The notes: generated from the sequence alone by a model not told the origin. Numbered from the stretch's first letter, positions 56,901 to 64,000 are shown. The stretch is DNA of 64,000 nucleotides from Bacillus zhangzhouensis (GCF_000715205.1 NZ_JOTP01000013.1:29473-93472); one strand, 5' to 3'. Numbers and translations are program-made.

Positions 56901-57078
56901 GTGAAATCCCTCATATCCTGTCCTTGCTTCTTGTAAAACATCATACCACAGATCACATTTCTCTGAAGAATTTTTATCAAAAGTGAAACAAACGAGTGGT
57001 TCCATCTCGTCTGTATTTAAAATGAGGTATTCTCGCTAAAACCTTTTTATCATCTCCATTTCCGTCCATTTTTAATCA

Positions 57079-57104
57079 TGAAACCTTTTGCCCCTTATGA
57101 CGTA
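57079..57104 (+). promoter_or_regulatory. Sigma-W-type promoter of the terD unit
   Basis: TGAAAC (57079-57084), exactly 16 bases, CGTA (57101-57104): a full match to the B. subtilis sigma-W consensus. The expected start is about 37 bases upstream of the terD-like ATG. Confidence 0.75.
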
Positions 57105-57146
57105 AATGAATCAGTGTTTGTCCTATAACACGAGGAGGAAAACAGC

Positions 57147-57800
57147 ATGAGCATAACAAATGGGTCAAAACAAGAAAAGAATCAACCGATTCCGCTTAAC
57201 AAAAACAAAAAAGAAGACGCACCTCATGAGGCGATCAAAAAACACCTCATGAAAGGGCAAAAGCTAGACTTGACGAAAGACAATCCAAATATCGACCAAA
57301 TTCATATCGGACTCGGCTGGGATTTGTCTGGACAGCCGATTGATTTAGATACGCAAGTTTTTCTCTTAAATGAGGAGGACAAGCTGTTGTCTCCAAAACA
57401 TCTGATCTATTATCACCAGCAGCAAAGCTTAGACGGAGCTGTTCGTCATCTTGGTGATCATCAGTTTGGCGGAGGGTATCGAGACAATGAAATGATCATT
57501 ATGCAATTAAGCAGAGTCTCTCCTGATATTCATAAAATTGTCGTCACAGCGACGATACATGATGCACACGAGCGCTCACATCATTTTGGACAAGTCACCA
57601 ATGCCTACCTGCGCCTTTCTGATCAAATCACACATCAAGAGATTTGTACCTTTCAGTTAACAGAGGATTATTCGTATTGCACATCCATCATTTGTGCTGA
57701 ACTAACGAGAGATCAGCATGAATGGAAAATCACCGCCACCGGACAAGGTACCACCCTGGATTTAAACGATTTATGCCGCATCTATGGATTCACATCTTGA
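57147..57800 (+). CDS. TerD-family protein
   Basis: A 217-residue TerD-family protein with an N-terminal polar extension of about 35 residues before the domain (LMKGQKLDLTKDNPNIDQIHIGLGWDLSG). IDLDTQVFLLNE supplies acidic residues typical of the calcium sites, and the later VTATIHDAHERSHHFGQV and FQLTEDYSYCTSIICAEL blocks are conserved. TerD proteins are tied to tellurite and envelope stress in other bacteria; activity is unknown. ATG follows GGAGGAAAAC. Operon with the AIM24-type gene. Not part of this region in B. subtilis, as I recall. Confidence 0.85.
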   Translation: MSITNGSKQEKNQPIPLNKNKKEDAPHEAIKKHLMKGQKLDLTKDNPNIDQIHIGLGWDLSGQPIDLDTQVFLLNEEDKLLSPKHLIYYHQQQSLDGAVRHLGDHQFGGGYRDNEMIIMQLSRVSPDIHKIVVTATIHDAHERSHHFGQVTNAYLRLSDQITHQEICTFQLTEDYSYCTSIICAELTRDQHEWKITATGQGTTLDLNDLCRIYGFTS

Positions 57801-57822
57801 TGGAGGAAAGGAGCCGGCACTA

Positions 57823-58614
57823 ATGGGATTTCATTTTAACACGATAGAAGAACTCACCTTACAAGCAGAGGGTAGTGGGATCTTTTTTGCTAAAAAAGGC
57901 ACCATGATTGCAGACCAAGGGACATTTCAATACCGCAAGAGATTACTTGGAACGAATAAAGGAAATATGGTCAGCCAAGTATTTAACCATATCAGCAGGA
58001 AATTGACAGGTGAAAACCTTGAGATGATGGAAGTGAGTGGTCAAGGTACTTGCTATTTAGCTGATTCAAGCGAGCACGTGACAGTGATTAATCTAGAGCC
58101 GAGCGGCCCTTGGCAGCATGTGAGCGTAGAAAGCGAAGATTTACTCGCCTTTACTGAGGAATGCCACTACGGTGTGACACCAGTAGGCGTTGGTATTTTA
58201 TCACAGAAAGGACTGTTTACCTCAAAGCTCTCCTATCAAGGTCACGGGGCGCAGGTTGCCATTAAAACGAACGGAAACCCGCTTATTTTAAAAGCACCTT
58301 GCCGTGTAGATCCTGACGCTATTGTCGCTTGGACAGGCAAAGCACCGAAAGTCAAATTAGATGTGAACTGGAAAACCTTCATTGGACAAACTTCTGGCGA
58401 ATCCTATTTATTTGAATTCCAAGAACAAGACCAAATTGTCATTATCCAGCCATTTGAACGCACATCCGGCATGCGGGTCGGTTTGGATGATAACCGCTAC
58501 AAGCCTCAGAGCCAAGGCTCCTCTCACGAATTAACAAATTCACATCAATCGCAGCAGGAAAACAGAGGCGGGATCAGTGATCTGATCGGAGGCATCTTAA
58601 ATCCACGAAAATAA
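57823..58614 (+). CDS. AIM24-family protein
   Basis: A 263-residue beta-rich AIM24 (TerB-associated/DUF124-like) protein. Blocks ISRKLTGENLEMMEVSGQG, LADSSEHVTVINLE and GVGILSQKGLFTSKLSYQG repeat the GXG-rich strands of the fold. The C-terminal 40 residues are polar and end GISDLIGGILNPRK. Function unknown. The frame begins inside terD, but GGAGGAAAGGAG precedes the ATG at 57823, 22 bases after the terD stop. Shared promoter and tight spacing suggest the two proteins act together. Confidence 0.82.
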   Translation: MGFHFNTIEELTLQAEGSGIFFAKKGTMIADQGTFQYRKRLLGTNKGNMVSQVFNHISRKLTGENLEMMEVSGQGTCYLADSSEHVTVINLEPSGPWQHVSVESEDLLAFTEECHYGVTPVGVGILSQKGLFTSKLSYQGHGAQVAIKTNGNPLILKAPCRVDPDAIVAWTGKAPKVKLDVNWKTFIGQTSGESYLFEFQEQDQIVIIQPFERTSGMRVGLDDNRYKPQSQGSSHELTNSHQSQQENRGGISDLIGGILNPRK

Positions 58615-58645
58615 AAGCATGTAGAAAATCTCTACATGCCTTTTC
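58613..58645. terminator. Terminator of the terD-AIM24 unit
   Basis: AAAAGCATGTAGA, AAATC loop, TCTACATGCCTTTT. It may serve the converging gene at 58644 too. Confidence 0.85.
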
Positions 58646-58952
58646 AATTCATTAACCCATTTGTCTCAATAAAGTTTTTTGTCTCTTCATTACCCAGCTC
58701 ATAAATCATCGCGTAAATCTCTTTTCTTTTTCTATCCATTTCGTCATTTGGACTATCATAATGATATTCAAGGAATGGAACATGTGCCCGAAAGAAGCCT
58801 TTCCAATCTGTCATATACTGCTCGTCAAAATAGTCTCTCAGCTGCAAAATTTGATCATCGTCTGCTTCTATTTGAAATTGCCAAGCAGCCGCATCTCTGT
58901 GCTGTGATATTGACCCATCTTGCACGGATACATAGTACGTGTGTCTCGCCAT
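58644..58952 (-). CDS. Conserved hypothetical protein
   Basis: A 102-residue soluble protein I do not recognise by name. It starts MARHTYYVSVQDGSISQHRD and continues with WQFQIEADDDQILQLRDYFDEQ and FFRAHVPFLEYHYDSPNDEMDRK, an acidic, mixed alpha/beta composition with no known catalytic motif. The ATG at 58952 or the one nine bases upstream (58961, with AAAGGA six bases ahead) may be used. It is 43 bases downstream of the holin-like gene and probably shares its transcript. Confidence 0.7.
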   Translation of the reverse strand: MARHTYYVSVQDGSISQHRDAAAWQFQIEADDDQILQLRDYFDEQYMTDWKGFFRAHVPFLEYHYDSPNDEMDRKRKEIYAMIYELGNEETKNFIETNGLMN

Positions 58953-58995
58953 CTGATTCATCCTTTTTCCTTTAGTATGACCAGATATGGACAAA

Positions 58996-59400
58996 TTACG
59001 GCTTTTTGCGCAATTTATTTTTAATTATGTCTAACACATCAATAAATAACTGTGGAATGGGAATTCCGAGGGCTTTGGCTGTCGAGACGATTTGGTAGGA
59101 TTCATAAATGATATAAAAGATAAGCGCTAAATCCTTGATCGTCCCGTTTGTTTTCAGCATACCATCGAAGAAATGTGCCATGGATATTAAGGAGATCGTC
59201 ACAACCTTTCGAACTAGCCGAGTAAAAAACCGCTTCATTGTGAGCTGTCCAGTCACAGATTCTCTAAGGCTTGAACAAATCAATTCAATGGCCATCAGTG
59301 TCACTAATGTCATCAGTAAATATCCTGCTCCACCAAACAGAAAGCCCATTGCCGACAAACTAACTGTAAACAACGAAAAGATGCCTAAATCTTTGCTCAC
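58996..59400 (-). CDS. ytkC: Holin-family membrane protein YtkC
   Basis: A 134-residue membrane protein of the toxin-secretion/phage lysis holin family. Three to four helices; GAGYLLMTLVTLMAIELI, then KRFFTRLVRKVVTISLISMAHFFD and the late YESYQIVSTAKALGIPIP, typical of Cph1/BhlA-type holins. B. subtilis has ytkC at the same position, so this is a resident gene and not a sign of prophage. GTG at 59400 is the start, AAAGGATG some 12 bases before it. Function in the host is unknown. Confidence 0.8.
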   Translation of the reverse strand: MSKDLGIFSLFTVSLSAMGFLFGGAGYLLMTLVTLMAIELICSSLRESVTGQLTMKRFFTRLVRKVVTISLISMAHFFDGMLKTNGTIKDLALIFYIIYESYQIVSTAKALGIPIPQLFIDVLDIIKNKLRKKP

Positions 59401-59525
59401 TTGGCATCAACATCCTTTCATAGTGGAACTCTTTACGTAAATAGTATATGCCAGAACTTATCAATAGCTTGGACGACAAAAAAGAAAGGCGGGGTCATTT
59501 TGCTCGAAAACACTGATGAAACCGA

Positions 59526-59556
59526 AAAAAAAAGCCGCCTGCAAAAGGCGACTTTC
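59526..59556 (-). terminator. Terminator of the YjfB-like gene
   Basis: On the minus strand, AGTCGCC, TTTTGCA loop, GGCGGCT, then T9. Confidence 0.85.
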
Positions 59557-59560
59557 TTCG

Positions 59561-59752
59561 TTAAACCCTGACATCAATAAATGTAGCATCTGAATCTTTA
59601 GGCTGAACAGCTTGGGGCTGCTGCTGAACTTGATCCAGCATCACCATGGCTTGTGCTGTGTTGGTGGCAAGCTGTGAATTCAACAAACTAATATTGAGTG
59701 TTTTTTGAATACTTGCCACTTGCTGACTCATCATTCCTGCAATTGAGGACAT
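59561..59752 (-). CDS. YjfB-type putative motility protein
   Basis: A 63-residue protein of the YjfB family: SQQVASIQKTLNISLLNSQLATNTAQAMVMLD is the helical family core, followed by a Gln/Pro tail and VRV. In other Bacillus genes of this family belong to the sigma-D motility regulon. A sigma-D-like promoter lies immediately upstream, supporting that role. ATG follows GGGAGGGGAG. Precise function unknown. Confidence 0.75.
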   Translation of the reverse strand: MSSIAGMMSQQVASIQKTLNISLLNSQLATNTAQAMVMLDQVQQQPQAVQPKDSDATFIDVRV

Positions 59753-59775
59753 CTTCTCCCCTCCCTTCTCTTTTC

Positions 59776-59802
59776 TCTTCGGCTCAAAGCCCTATGATTT
59801 GA
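59776..59802 (-). promoter_or_regulatory. Candidate sigma-D promoter of the YjfB-like gene
   Basis: On the minus strand, TCAA (59802-59799), 15 bases, GCCGAAGA (59783-59776), against consensus TAAA-N15-GCCGATAT. The GCCGA core and spacing are exact. Confidence 0.55.
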
Positions 59803-59827
59803 ATGGGCTGTCTGTCACAAATCCATC

Positions 59828-59862
59828 AAAAAAGAATGCCGATCTAATGATCGGCATTCCTT
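59828..59862 (-). terminator. Terminator of dps
   Basis: GAATGCCGATC, four-base loop, GATCGGCATTC, T6 on the minus strand. Confidence 0.92.
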
Positions 59863-59873
59863 ACACATTCGTA

Positions 59874-60311
59874 TTATCCTAAAAATGCTTTTAGCATCCA
59901 GTTGTGTTTTTCAATGGATTGATGAATGGCTAGTAACATATCACCTGTTGTTTCATCGCCAACCTCTGCAGCCAGTTCCATTCCTTGCTTTAATTCCTCT
60001 GCGATATTGGAGAAATCATCAAATAGATTTTTCACCATTTGCTCAGCTGATTCTTTGCCTTCAGCTTCATGAATGCTAGAGATTTCTAAGCATTCTTTCA
60101 TTGTCGCAACAGGCTTTCCATTTAATGCAAGCATACGCTCAGCCAAATCATCAATGTATGTGGCTGTTTCTGTATATAATTCCTCAAATTTCTCGTGAAG
60201 TGTAAAGAAGTCTTTTCCCTTTACATACCAGTGATAGTTATGTAATTTTACGTAAAGCACAGTCCAATCAGCTACTTGTTTATTGACGACGTCTAATAAT
60301 TTTTCTGACAT
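59874..60311 (-). CDS. dps: Dps-family DNA-protecting ferritin
   Basis: A 145-residue Dps four-helix bundle. [24 protein letters not shown] and [10 protein letters not shown] carry the His, Asp and Glu of the intersubunit ferroxidase site. Dps dodecamers oxidise and store iron and coat DNA under stress. ATG follows AAGGAGG. A strong sigma-B-type promoter lies upstream, matching the general-stress Dps of B. subtilis rather than the PerR-controlled paralogue MrgA. Confidence 0.93.
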   Translation of the reverse strand: MSEKLLDVVNKQVADWTVLYVKLHNYHWYVKGKDFFTLHEKFEELYTETATYIDDLAERMLALNGKPVATMKECLEISSIHEAEGKESAEQMVKNLFDDFSNIAEELKQGMELAAEVGDETTGDMLLAIHQSIEKHNWMLKAFLG

Positions 60312-60348
60312 GTTAATTCCTCCTTATGTAGTTGCGTTTAGTATGAGA

Positions 60349-60374
60349 ATACCCTTTTTTTATTATACTGAAAC
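60349..60374 (-). promoter_or_regulatory. Sigma-B promoter of dps
   Basis: On the minus strand, GTTTCA (60374-60369), 14 bases, GGGTAT (60354-60349). The -10 is a perfect sigma-B match. Confidence 0.8.
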
Positions 60375-60442
60375 CTGCCATCAATTTCTTCTATTTTGAC
60401 TGCATGAAATATATGTTAATATGGAAATAAGGAGGGAGTTAG

Positions 60443-60589
60443 ATGCTGTTACTTGGGATTATCAGCTTTATCATTATCTCAATCGTTGTCTTTTTATCAT
60501 TGTGGACGACAGCGAAGGCTTATGAATATAAGCATAAAGTCGATTCACCAAAGGATGCTGAACCAAACCATCGTCCTAATCCAAAATAA
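60443..60589 (+). CDS. ytzI: Small membrane protein YtzI
   Basis: A 48-residue gene. The product has one N-terminal helix (LLLGIISFIIISIVVFLSLW) and a polar, Pro-rich tail ending NHRPNPK. Position between dps and ytkA and size match B. subtilis ytzI. GGAGGG lies eight bases before the ATG. Function unknown; likely a single-pass membrane protein with the tail in the cytoplasm. Confidence 0.72.
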   Translation: MLLLGIISFIIISIVVFLSLWTTAKAYEYKHKVDSPKDAEPNHRPNPK

Positions 60590-60597
60590 AATCGCTT

Positions 60598-61032
60598 TCA
60601 ATGATGTGAGGTTTCTTCTTCAGTAGATGAACTTTCTTTTTTCACCTCACCTACGTGGATGTTTGTCTTCGGCATATTATGCTGCTGTTTAGCTGTCACA
60701 TGGACTTGTATGATATAAAGGCCATCTTTTTTGAAGGCTGTATGCAATTCATATACACCTTTATTCTCTTTCTTTGGCTGAATCATCTTGCTGTTATCCT
60801 TGTCGCCATCTTTCCACACTTCAAATTGAACATCATCTGCATCATCAACAGGCGTATCACCATATGTGACAGCTGCTTTTACTATAACGCTTTCATTTTT
60901 CTCCACTTGCTCCGGCCCTGTAAGCTTAACTTCTAATAGCTCAGGCACTTCTCCTTTGTCGTTGCTCGCTGCAGAGTTTCCACATGCACTAAGTAACGCG
61001 AGCATCAGAATGATTCCCATCATTTTTCGCAT
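60598..61032 (-). CDS. ytkA: Lipoprotein YtkA (YtkA-like domain)
   Basis: A 144-residue lipoprotein. Signal peptide with lipobox LSAC (Cys near residue 17) is followed by a YtkA-like immunoglobulin-type domain (EVKLTGPEQVEKNESVIVKA; YELHTAFKKDGLYIIQVHVT) and an acidic Ser/Glu/His tail. YtkA-like domains are related to FixH and copper-binding envelope proteins, so a metal role is possible but unshown. Convergent with ytzI. Confidence 0.85.
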   Translation of the reverse strand: MRKMMGIILMLALLSACGNSAASNDKGEVPELLEVKLTGPEQVEKNESVIVKAAVTYGDTPVDDADDVQFEVWKDGDKDNSKMIQPKKENKGVYELHTAFKKDGLYIIQVHVTAKQQHNMPKTNIHVGEVKKESSSTEEETSHH

Positions 61033-61114
61033 TCTAGTTTCCCCCTTCTTTTACTGACTGACATGTCCATTTTAACAAATATCCCCTGTTTTTACATCTG
61101 ATGAGCGATTTCAT

Positions 61115-61146
61115 ATAAAAAACCGGACATATGATATGCCCGGTTC
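61115..61146 (-). terminator. Terminator of luxS
   Basis: On the minus strand, AACCGGGCATAT, a one-base centre, ATATGTCCGGTT, then T-run. Confidence 0.85.
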
Positions 61147-61155
61147 ATCATCCCA

Positions 61156-61629
61156 TTAACCAAATACTTTTAAAAGCTCTTCTTGATCCTGTGAAAGCCA
61201 GAAACGCATTAAACGTTTTGCGCCTTCAAGATCATGAAGCTTCGCTTGACCGCATTGCTCTTCATTTGCAGCAGGAATTTCTGTTACCTCAACTGCATCC
61301 TTGAATGTTGCATCAAGCAGTTCAACGATCTCTTTTGGTGTCGGTGCACCACTGACGACTAAATAGTAGCCTGTTTGGCAGCCCATTGGAGAAATATCAA
61401 TGATATCAAAATGATCATATTTCTCTGAGTGTGTTCTAATATTAAACGCAAGTAAATGCTCTAATGTATGAATCGTATCAGGTTTCATCGCCTGCTTGTT
61501 TGGCTGACAGAAACGAATATCAAATTTATTTACTTCACCATCTGATCCCACTTTATGAACGCCGCAATGACGAACGTAAGGCGCTTTTACAGCATTATGG
61601 TCAAGTTCAAAGCTTTCAACTGAAGGCAT
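61156..61629 (-). CDS. luxS: S-ribosylhomocysteine lyase LuxS
   Basis: A 157-residue LuxS with metal ligands His54, His58 (HTLEH) and Cys126 (EEQCGQ), and catalytic Cys84 (PMGCQTGYY). It splits S-ribosylhomocysteine into homocysteine and the AI-2 precursor DPD, recycling SAM by-products. ATG at 61629 follows AGGAGTGG. An extended -10 promoter lies just upstream. Single-gene unit. Confidence 0.97.
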   Translation of the reverse strand: MPSVESFELDHNAVKAPYVRHCGVHKVGSDGEVNKFDIRFCQPNKQAMKPDTIHTLEHLLAFNIRTHSEKYDHFDIIDISPMGCQTGYYLVVSGAPTPKEIVELLDATFKDAVEVTEIPAANEEQCGQAKLHDLEGAKRLMRFWLSQDQEELLKVFG

Positions 61630-61661
61630 TAATCACCACTCCTATAATTGCGATTTCCTAT

Positions 61662-61670
61662 ATTATAACA
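61662..61670 (-). promoter_or_regulatory. Extended -10 promoter of luxS
   Basis: On the minus strand TG-T-TATAAT, an extended -10 element. No good -35 is seen. Confidence 0.5.
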
Positions 61671-61756
61671 TATTTCTCCGACCAGTTTAGTTTATAAAAC
61701 TTCCCTTCCTTGTCCTTTTTTCTTATACTGTGAAAGACAGACAAGGAGGAACCTCG

Positions 61757-61981
61757 ATGAAACCAATTTTTATCGGCATCATTCGCTTTTATCAAAAATG
61801 TATTTCCCCTCTTACACCGCCTAGCTGCCGGTTTTATCCAACCTGCTCAAACTATGGACTAGAGGCGATCAAAACGCATGGCGCTTTAAAAGGCGGCTGG
61901 CTCACAATCAAACGGATTTTAAAATGTCACCCGCTGCACCCCGGCGGCATCGACCCAGTTCCGCCTAAAAAGGAAAAATAA
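61757..61981 (+). CDS. ytjA: YidD-family membrane insertion factor YtjA
   Basis: A 74-residue YidD protein. [39 protein letters not shown] is the whole-family signature, with an amphipathic N-terminus. YidD helps YidC-dependent insertion of membrane proteins. ATG at 61757 has AAGGAGG seven bases upstream; the frame from 61730 lacks a ribosome site. Confidence 0.92.
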   Translation: MKPIFIGIIRFYQKCISPLTPPSCRFYPTCSNYGLEAIKTHGALKGGWLTIKRILKCHPLHPGGIDPVPPKKEK

Positions 61982-61982
61982 A

Positions 61983-62549
61983 TTACTTTTCTTCATATCC
62001 GTTGACAACTAAGTCAAGCTTACCTGTTCCAGGATCAATCACAAGCCCGTGTACAGGCACATCTGATGGAAGAAGCGGATGATTTCTCACAACGGACACA
62101 CTGTCCTTCACACTCTCTTCAACTGAGCCAAAGCTTTTGAGCCACTGTTTAAAATCGATTCCTGAGTATTCCAGTACTTCAATTCGTTTTTCTGGAATAC
62201 CACGCTCAATGGCTTTATTTAAAAGGGTTTGGCTATCTATTTTGCTCATACCGCAATCGTGATGCCCGATGACGTAAACCTCGTCAGCATTTAATTCATA
62301 GACAGCCACTAAAATGCTTCGCATAATACTTCCAAATGGATGAGAAACAAGAGCACCAGCACTTTTAACAATCTTAATATCTCCATTTTTCATGTTCATT
62401 GCACGTGGCAGCAATTCAACAAGTCTTGTATCCATACATGATAGAACGACAGCTTTTTTCTGTGGAAACTTTGTTGTTGTAAACTCTTCGTATTTCTTCT
62501 CTTCAATAAATTGTTGATTGTATTCGATGATTTCGTCTAAAAGTTTCAT
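61983..62549 (-). CDS. ytiB: Beta-class carbonic anhydrase YtiB
   Basis: A 188-residue beta-carbonic anhydrase. Zinc ligands Cys38 (LSCMDTRL), His96 and Cys99 (GHHDCG), with the Asp40-Arg42 dyad. It interconverts CO2 and bicarbonate. ATG at 62549 gives the B. subtilis length; an extension to 62645 would run into the znuA promoter region and is rejected. It converges with ytjA, their ends separated by a single base, with no terminator between them. Confidence 0.9.
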   Translation of the reverse strand: MKLLDEIIEYNQQFIEEKKYEEFTTTKFPQKKAVVLSCMDTRLVELLPRAMNMKNGDIKIVKSAGALVSHPFGSIMRSILVAVYELNADEVYVIGHHDCGMSKIDSQTLLNKAIERGIPEKRIEVLEYSGIDFKQWLKSFGSVEESVKDSVSVVRNHPLLPSDVPVHGLVIDPGTGKLDLVVNGYEEK

Positions 62550-62674
62550 ATGTTTGTCCATTCCTTTATCGTTTTTTAAAAATAAATATAGCACAATGTT
62601 TGAAATTCCGTCACGTTTTGCATCGTTTTTTTTTAGAGGAAACATCTGCTTGATGAGAAATTTTTATTTTCCTC

Positions 62675-62703
62675 TTTTCAAATCGTAATTATTACGATAC
62701 AAT
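62675..62703 (+). promoter_or_regulatory. Candidate promoter of znuA
   Basis: TTTTCA (62675-62680), 17 bases, TACAAT (62698-62703). The first Zur-type box fills the spacer. Confidence 0.5.
62680..62698. promoter_or_regulatory. Zur box 1 of znuA
   Basis: AAATCGTAATTATTACGAT matches the Bacillus Zur box AAATCGTAATNATTACGATTT over all 19 bases shown; the next two differ. Confidence 0.88.
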
Positions 62704-62716
62704 AACTCAGGACATT

Positions 62717-62736
62717 AAATCGTAATCATTTCTATC
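62717..62736. promoter_or_regulatory. Zur-like box 2 of znuA
   Basis: AAATCGTAATCATTTCTATC: perfect left half and degenerate right half, starting about 14 bases downstream of the -10. It may allow cooperative or graded repression. Confidence 0.55.
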
Positions 62737-62764
62737 TAATAGTTCGAGAGGAGACATTTTCTAC

Positions 62765-63751
62765 ATGAAAAAAATCTTTTTTATTTTAACAGCTGCTTTA
62801 TTCGCGATCGGTCTTGCCGCTTGCTCAAGCAGTGCGGGGACAAATGCTTCAAAAGGAAAGGCAGACGGGAAATTAACCATTTACACCACGATCTTCCCAA
62901 TTCAAGATTTCACTGAAAAAATTGGCGGCTCTCACGTTCATGCTCAAAGTGTGTACCCTGCCAATGCAGATGCACACAGCTTTGAACCAAGTTCAAAAAC
63001 GATGGTTGAAATGGCTGAAGGTGACGCCTTTATTTACAGCGGCACAGGTGCTGAAGCATTCGCCGACAAAACAGCTGCTACGTTAAAAGACCAAGGCGTG
63101 AAAACCGTCAAAGCTGCTGAAGGCATCAAACTGTTATCGACAAAAGAAGAACATGCACATGAAGAAGGCGAAGACGATCATGACCATGAAGGTGAAGATC
63201 ACGACCATGATGGACACGATCACGGGGATAAAGATCCACATGCATGGTTAGACCCTGTGTACGCCCAGCAAATGGCGAAAAACATTAAAGATACACTCGT
63301 TTCATTAGATCCTGATCATAAAGATGAATACACAAAAAACTATGATAAACTAAAAAAAGAATTACAATCGTTAGATCAGGAATTCAAAACAACATTATCT
63401 AAAGCAAAACATAAAGAAATTCTTGTTTCTCATGCAGCTTACGGTTATTGGGAAAAGCGCTATGGCATTGAGCAGATCAGTGTATTAGGACTCTCCGCTT
63501 CTGAAGAGCCTTCACAAAAGCAACTCGAAAGAATTGTACAACAAGCTGAAAAGCATCACATTCAATATGTGATTTTTGAAAATAACGTCAGCAGTAAAGT
63601 CTCAGATACGATCCGCAGTGAAATTGGGGCAAAAAGCCTCACACTCAAAAATCTAGAATCCATTACTGAAGATGATGCCAAAAATGGTGAAAGCTACGTC
63701 AGCTTAATGAAACAAAATTTAAACACCTTAAAAACCGCTTTAAATGATTAA
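62765..63751 (+). CDS. znuA: Zinc ABC transporter binding lipoprotein ZnuA/AdcA
   Basis: A 328-residue cluster A-I metal-binding lipoprotein. Lipobox LAAC with Cys20; an acidic His-rich loop at about 130-160 (EEHAHEEGEDDHDHEGEDHD) marks a zinc rather than manganese protein; DPHAWLDP gives a further ligand His. It captures Zn(II) for an importer. Two Zur-type boxes overlap the promoter. A terminator follows directly, so the ATPase and permease are not in this transcript. It equals B. subtilis ZnuA (YcdH) by features, but sits at a different place. Confidence 0.92.
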   Translation: MKKIFFILTAALFAIGLAACSSSAGTNASKGKADGKLTIYTTIFPIQDFTEKIGGSHVHAQSVYPANADAHSFEPSSKTMVEMAEGDAFIYSGTGAEAFADKTAATLKDQGVKTVKAAEGIKLLSTKEEHAHEEGEDDHDHEGEDHDHDGHDHGDKDPHAWLDPVYAQQMAKNIKDTLVSLDPDHKDEYTKNYDKLKKELQSLDQEFKTTLSKAKHKEILVSHAAYGYWEKRYGIEQISVLGLSASEEPSQKQLERIVQQAEKHHIQYVIFENNVSSKVSDTIRSEIGAKSLTLKNLESITEDDAKNGESYVSLMKQNLNTLKTALND

Positions 63752-63758
63752 TTCCTCG

Positions 63759-63787
63759 AACCCCGTGCGACCAGCTGGGGTTTTTTG
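63759..63787 (+). terminator. Terminator of znuA
   Basis: AACCCC, twelve-base loop, GGGGTT, then TTTT. Confidence 0.75.
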
Positions 63788-63793
63788 CTGCAT

Positions 63794-63821
63794 AAAAAAG
63801 CACACCTTTATAGGGTGTGCT
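63794..63821 (-). terminator. Terminator for a leftward transcript entering from beyond the window
   Basis: AGCACACC / GGTGTGCT hairpin whose T-run is on the minus strand. Nothing coding on that strand lies before it in the window. Confidence 0.65.
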
Positions 63822-63830
63822 CAGATTGTT

Positions 63831-64000
63831 GACAAAGGGCTAAAATGATCTTTATTTTAGCCTTTTGTCTTCTTTTCAGCGTGATAGAAAACCCTTGAAG
63901 TCTAGGAAAGACAGCTACTTTTGCGGAGCGAATTGAGCATTCGTGAGCACCAGCGCGCAGGATTGCGGGCGAATGCGAGGATTTGTCTACACGCTGAAGC
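63831..64000. repeat. Structured repeat-like intergenic element (runs to window edge)
   Basis: A 16-base hairpin (63831-63846 with 63854-63869, one wobble) is followed by outer inverted arms TTTCAGCGTGATAGA (63874-63888) and TCTACACGCTGAAG (63986-63999) that enclose a GC-richer stretch with nested short inverted repeats. No ORF. The composition differs from the flanks. I suspect a dispersed repeat family of this species group, but only one copy is seen here. Confidence 0.5.

Noticed and set aside
57147..58614. Full tellurite-resistance operon
   Set aside because: Only TerD-like and AIM24-like genes occur; TerB, TerC and other ter genes are absent, so resistance cannot be claimed.
58996..59400. 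Holin-like gene as a sign of prophage
   Set aside because: No other phage genes nearby, and B. subtilis has ytkC at the same spot, so it is a resident gene.
63131..63230. Low-complexity GA/CAT-rich stretch in znuA as a repeat
   Set aside because: It encodes the Asp/Glu/His-rich zinc loop normal for ZnuA proteins.

Overview
The window looks like a core chromosomal segment of a low-to-moderate G+C Bacillus. Gene order and protein sequences follow the B. subtilis ytlR-to-ytiB/znuA region almost gene for gene. Differences in content (carotenoid-type operon, TerD/AIM24 pair, peptidase E next to PepV, only one YtrC/YtrD-type permease, no bio operon or ytnA where I remember them in B. subtilis) suggest a relative such as the B. 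pumilus/safensis/altitudinis group. That placement comes from recalled gene order and sequences, not from a search. I found no tRNA, rRNA, IS element, CRISPR array or prophage.

Layout. 1-5.4 kb: lipid kinase (partial), ytlQ, RNA cyclic phosphodiesterase, cysteine synthase-like ytkP, peptidase E, PepV-type dipeptidase. 5.4-11.4 kb: purine permease pbuO with a PurR-type operator, small DeoR regulator ytzE, rRNA pseudouridine synthase, MurJ-type flippase, flavoprotein. 11.5-14.4 kb: glycine betaine transporter opuD, a CbrC-family protein, cse60, rhodanese. 14.4-28.5 kb: a rhamnogalacturonan-oligosaccharide locus (yteP-R-S-T-U, membrane AraC regulator ytdP, ytcP-ytcQ, ytbQ, ytaP), interrupted by the ytcD / ytbD-ytbE regulator-exporter-reductase group. 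28.6-33.9 kb: leuS with its T-box, ytvB, blue-light receptor ytvA, a membrane sunset-domain protein. 33.9-38.4 kb: the ytrGAB(C/D)EF antibiotic-responsive ABC operon with its YtrA operator. 38.5-48.5 kb: ytzC, the tRNA-modification pair ytqA-ytqB, ytpA-ytpB, ytoA, asnB, metK with an S-box, pckA with a CcpN-type operator. 48.5-53.7 kb: ytmB, ytmA and a four-gene overlapping carotenoid-tailoring operon. 53.8-56.4 kb: ytlA-C-D ABC importer. 56.4-64 kb: ytkD, a terD/AIM24 pair behind a sigma-W-like promoter, a holin-like gene, a YjfB-type protein, dps, ytzI, ytkA, luxS, ytjA, ytiB, and znuA behind two Zur-type boxes. A structured, repeat-like sequence closes the window.

How it fits together. Several regulons can be read directly from promoters: PurR, CcpN, Zur, YtrA, CcpA (cre at ytcP), sigma-B (opuD, dps), sigma-D (YjfB-like), sigma-W (terD) and possibly sigma-E (cse60). 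Two riboswitch-type leaders (Leu T-box, S-box) are complete. The less-described parts are the carotenoid-type operon that lacks early enzymes, the sigma-W TerD/AIM24 pair, a motif shared by both rhamnogalacturonan transporter promoters, a 42-codon ORF coupled to ytvA, and the structured element at the right edge. I do not see a clearly new multi-gene defence or mobile system.
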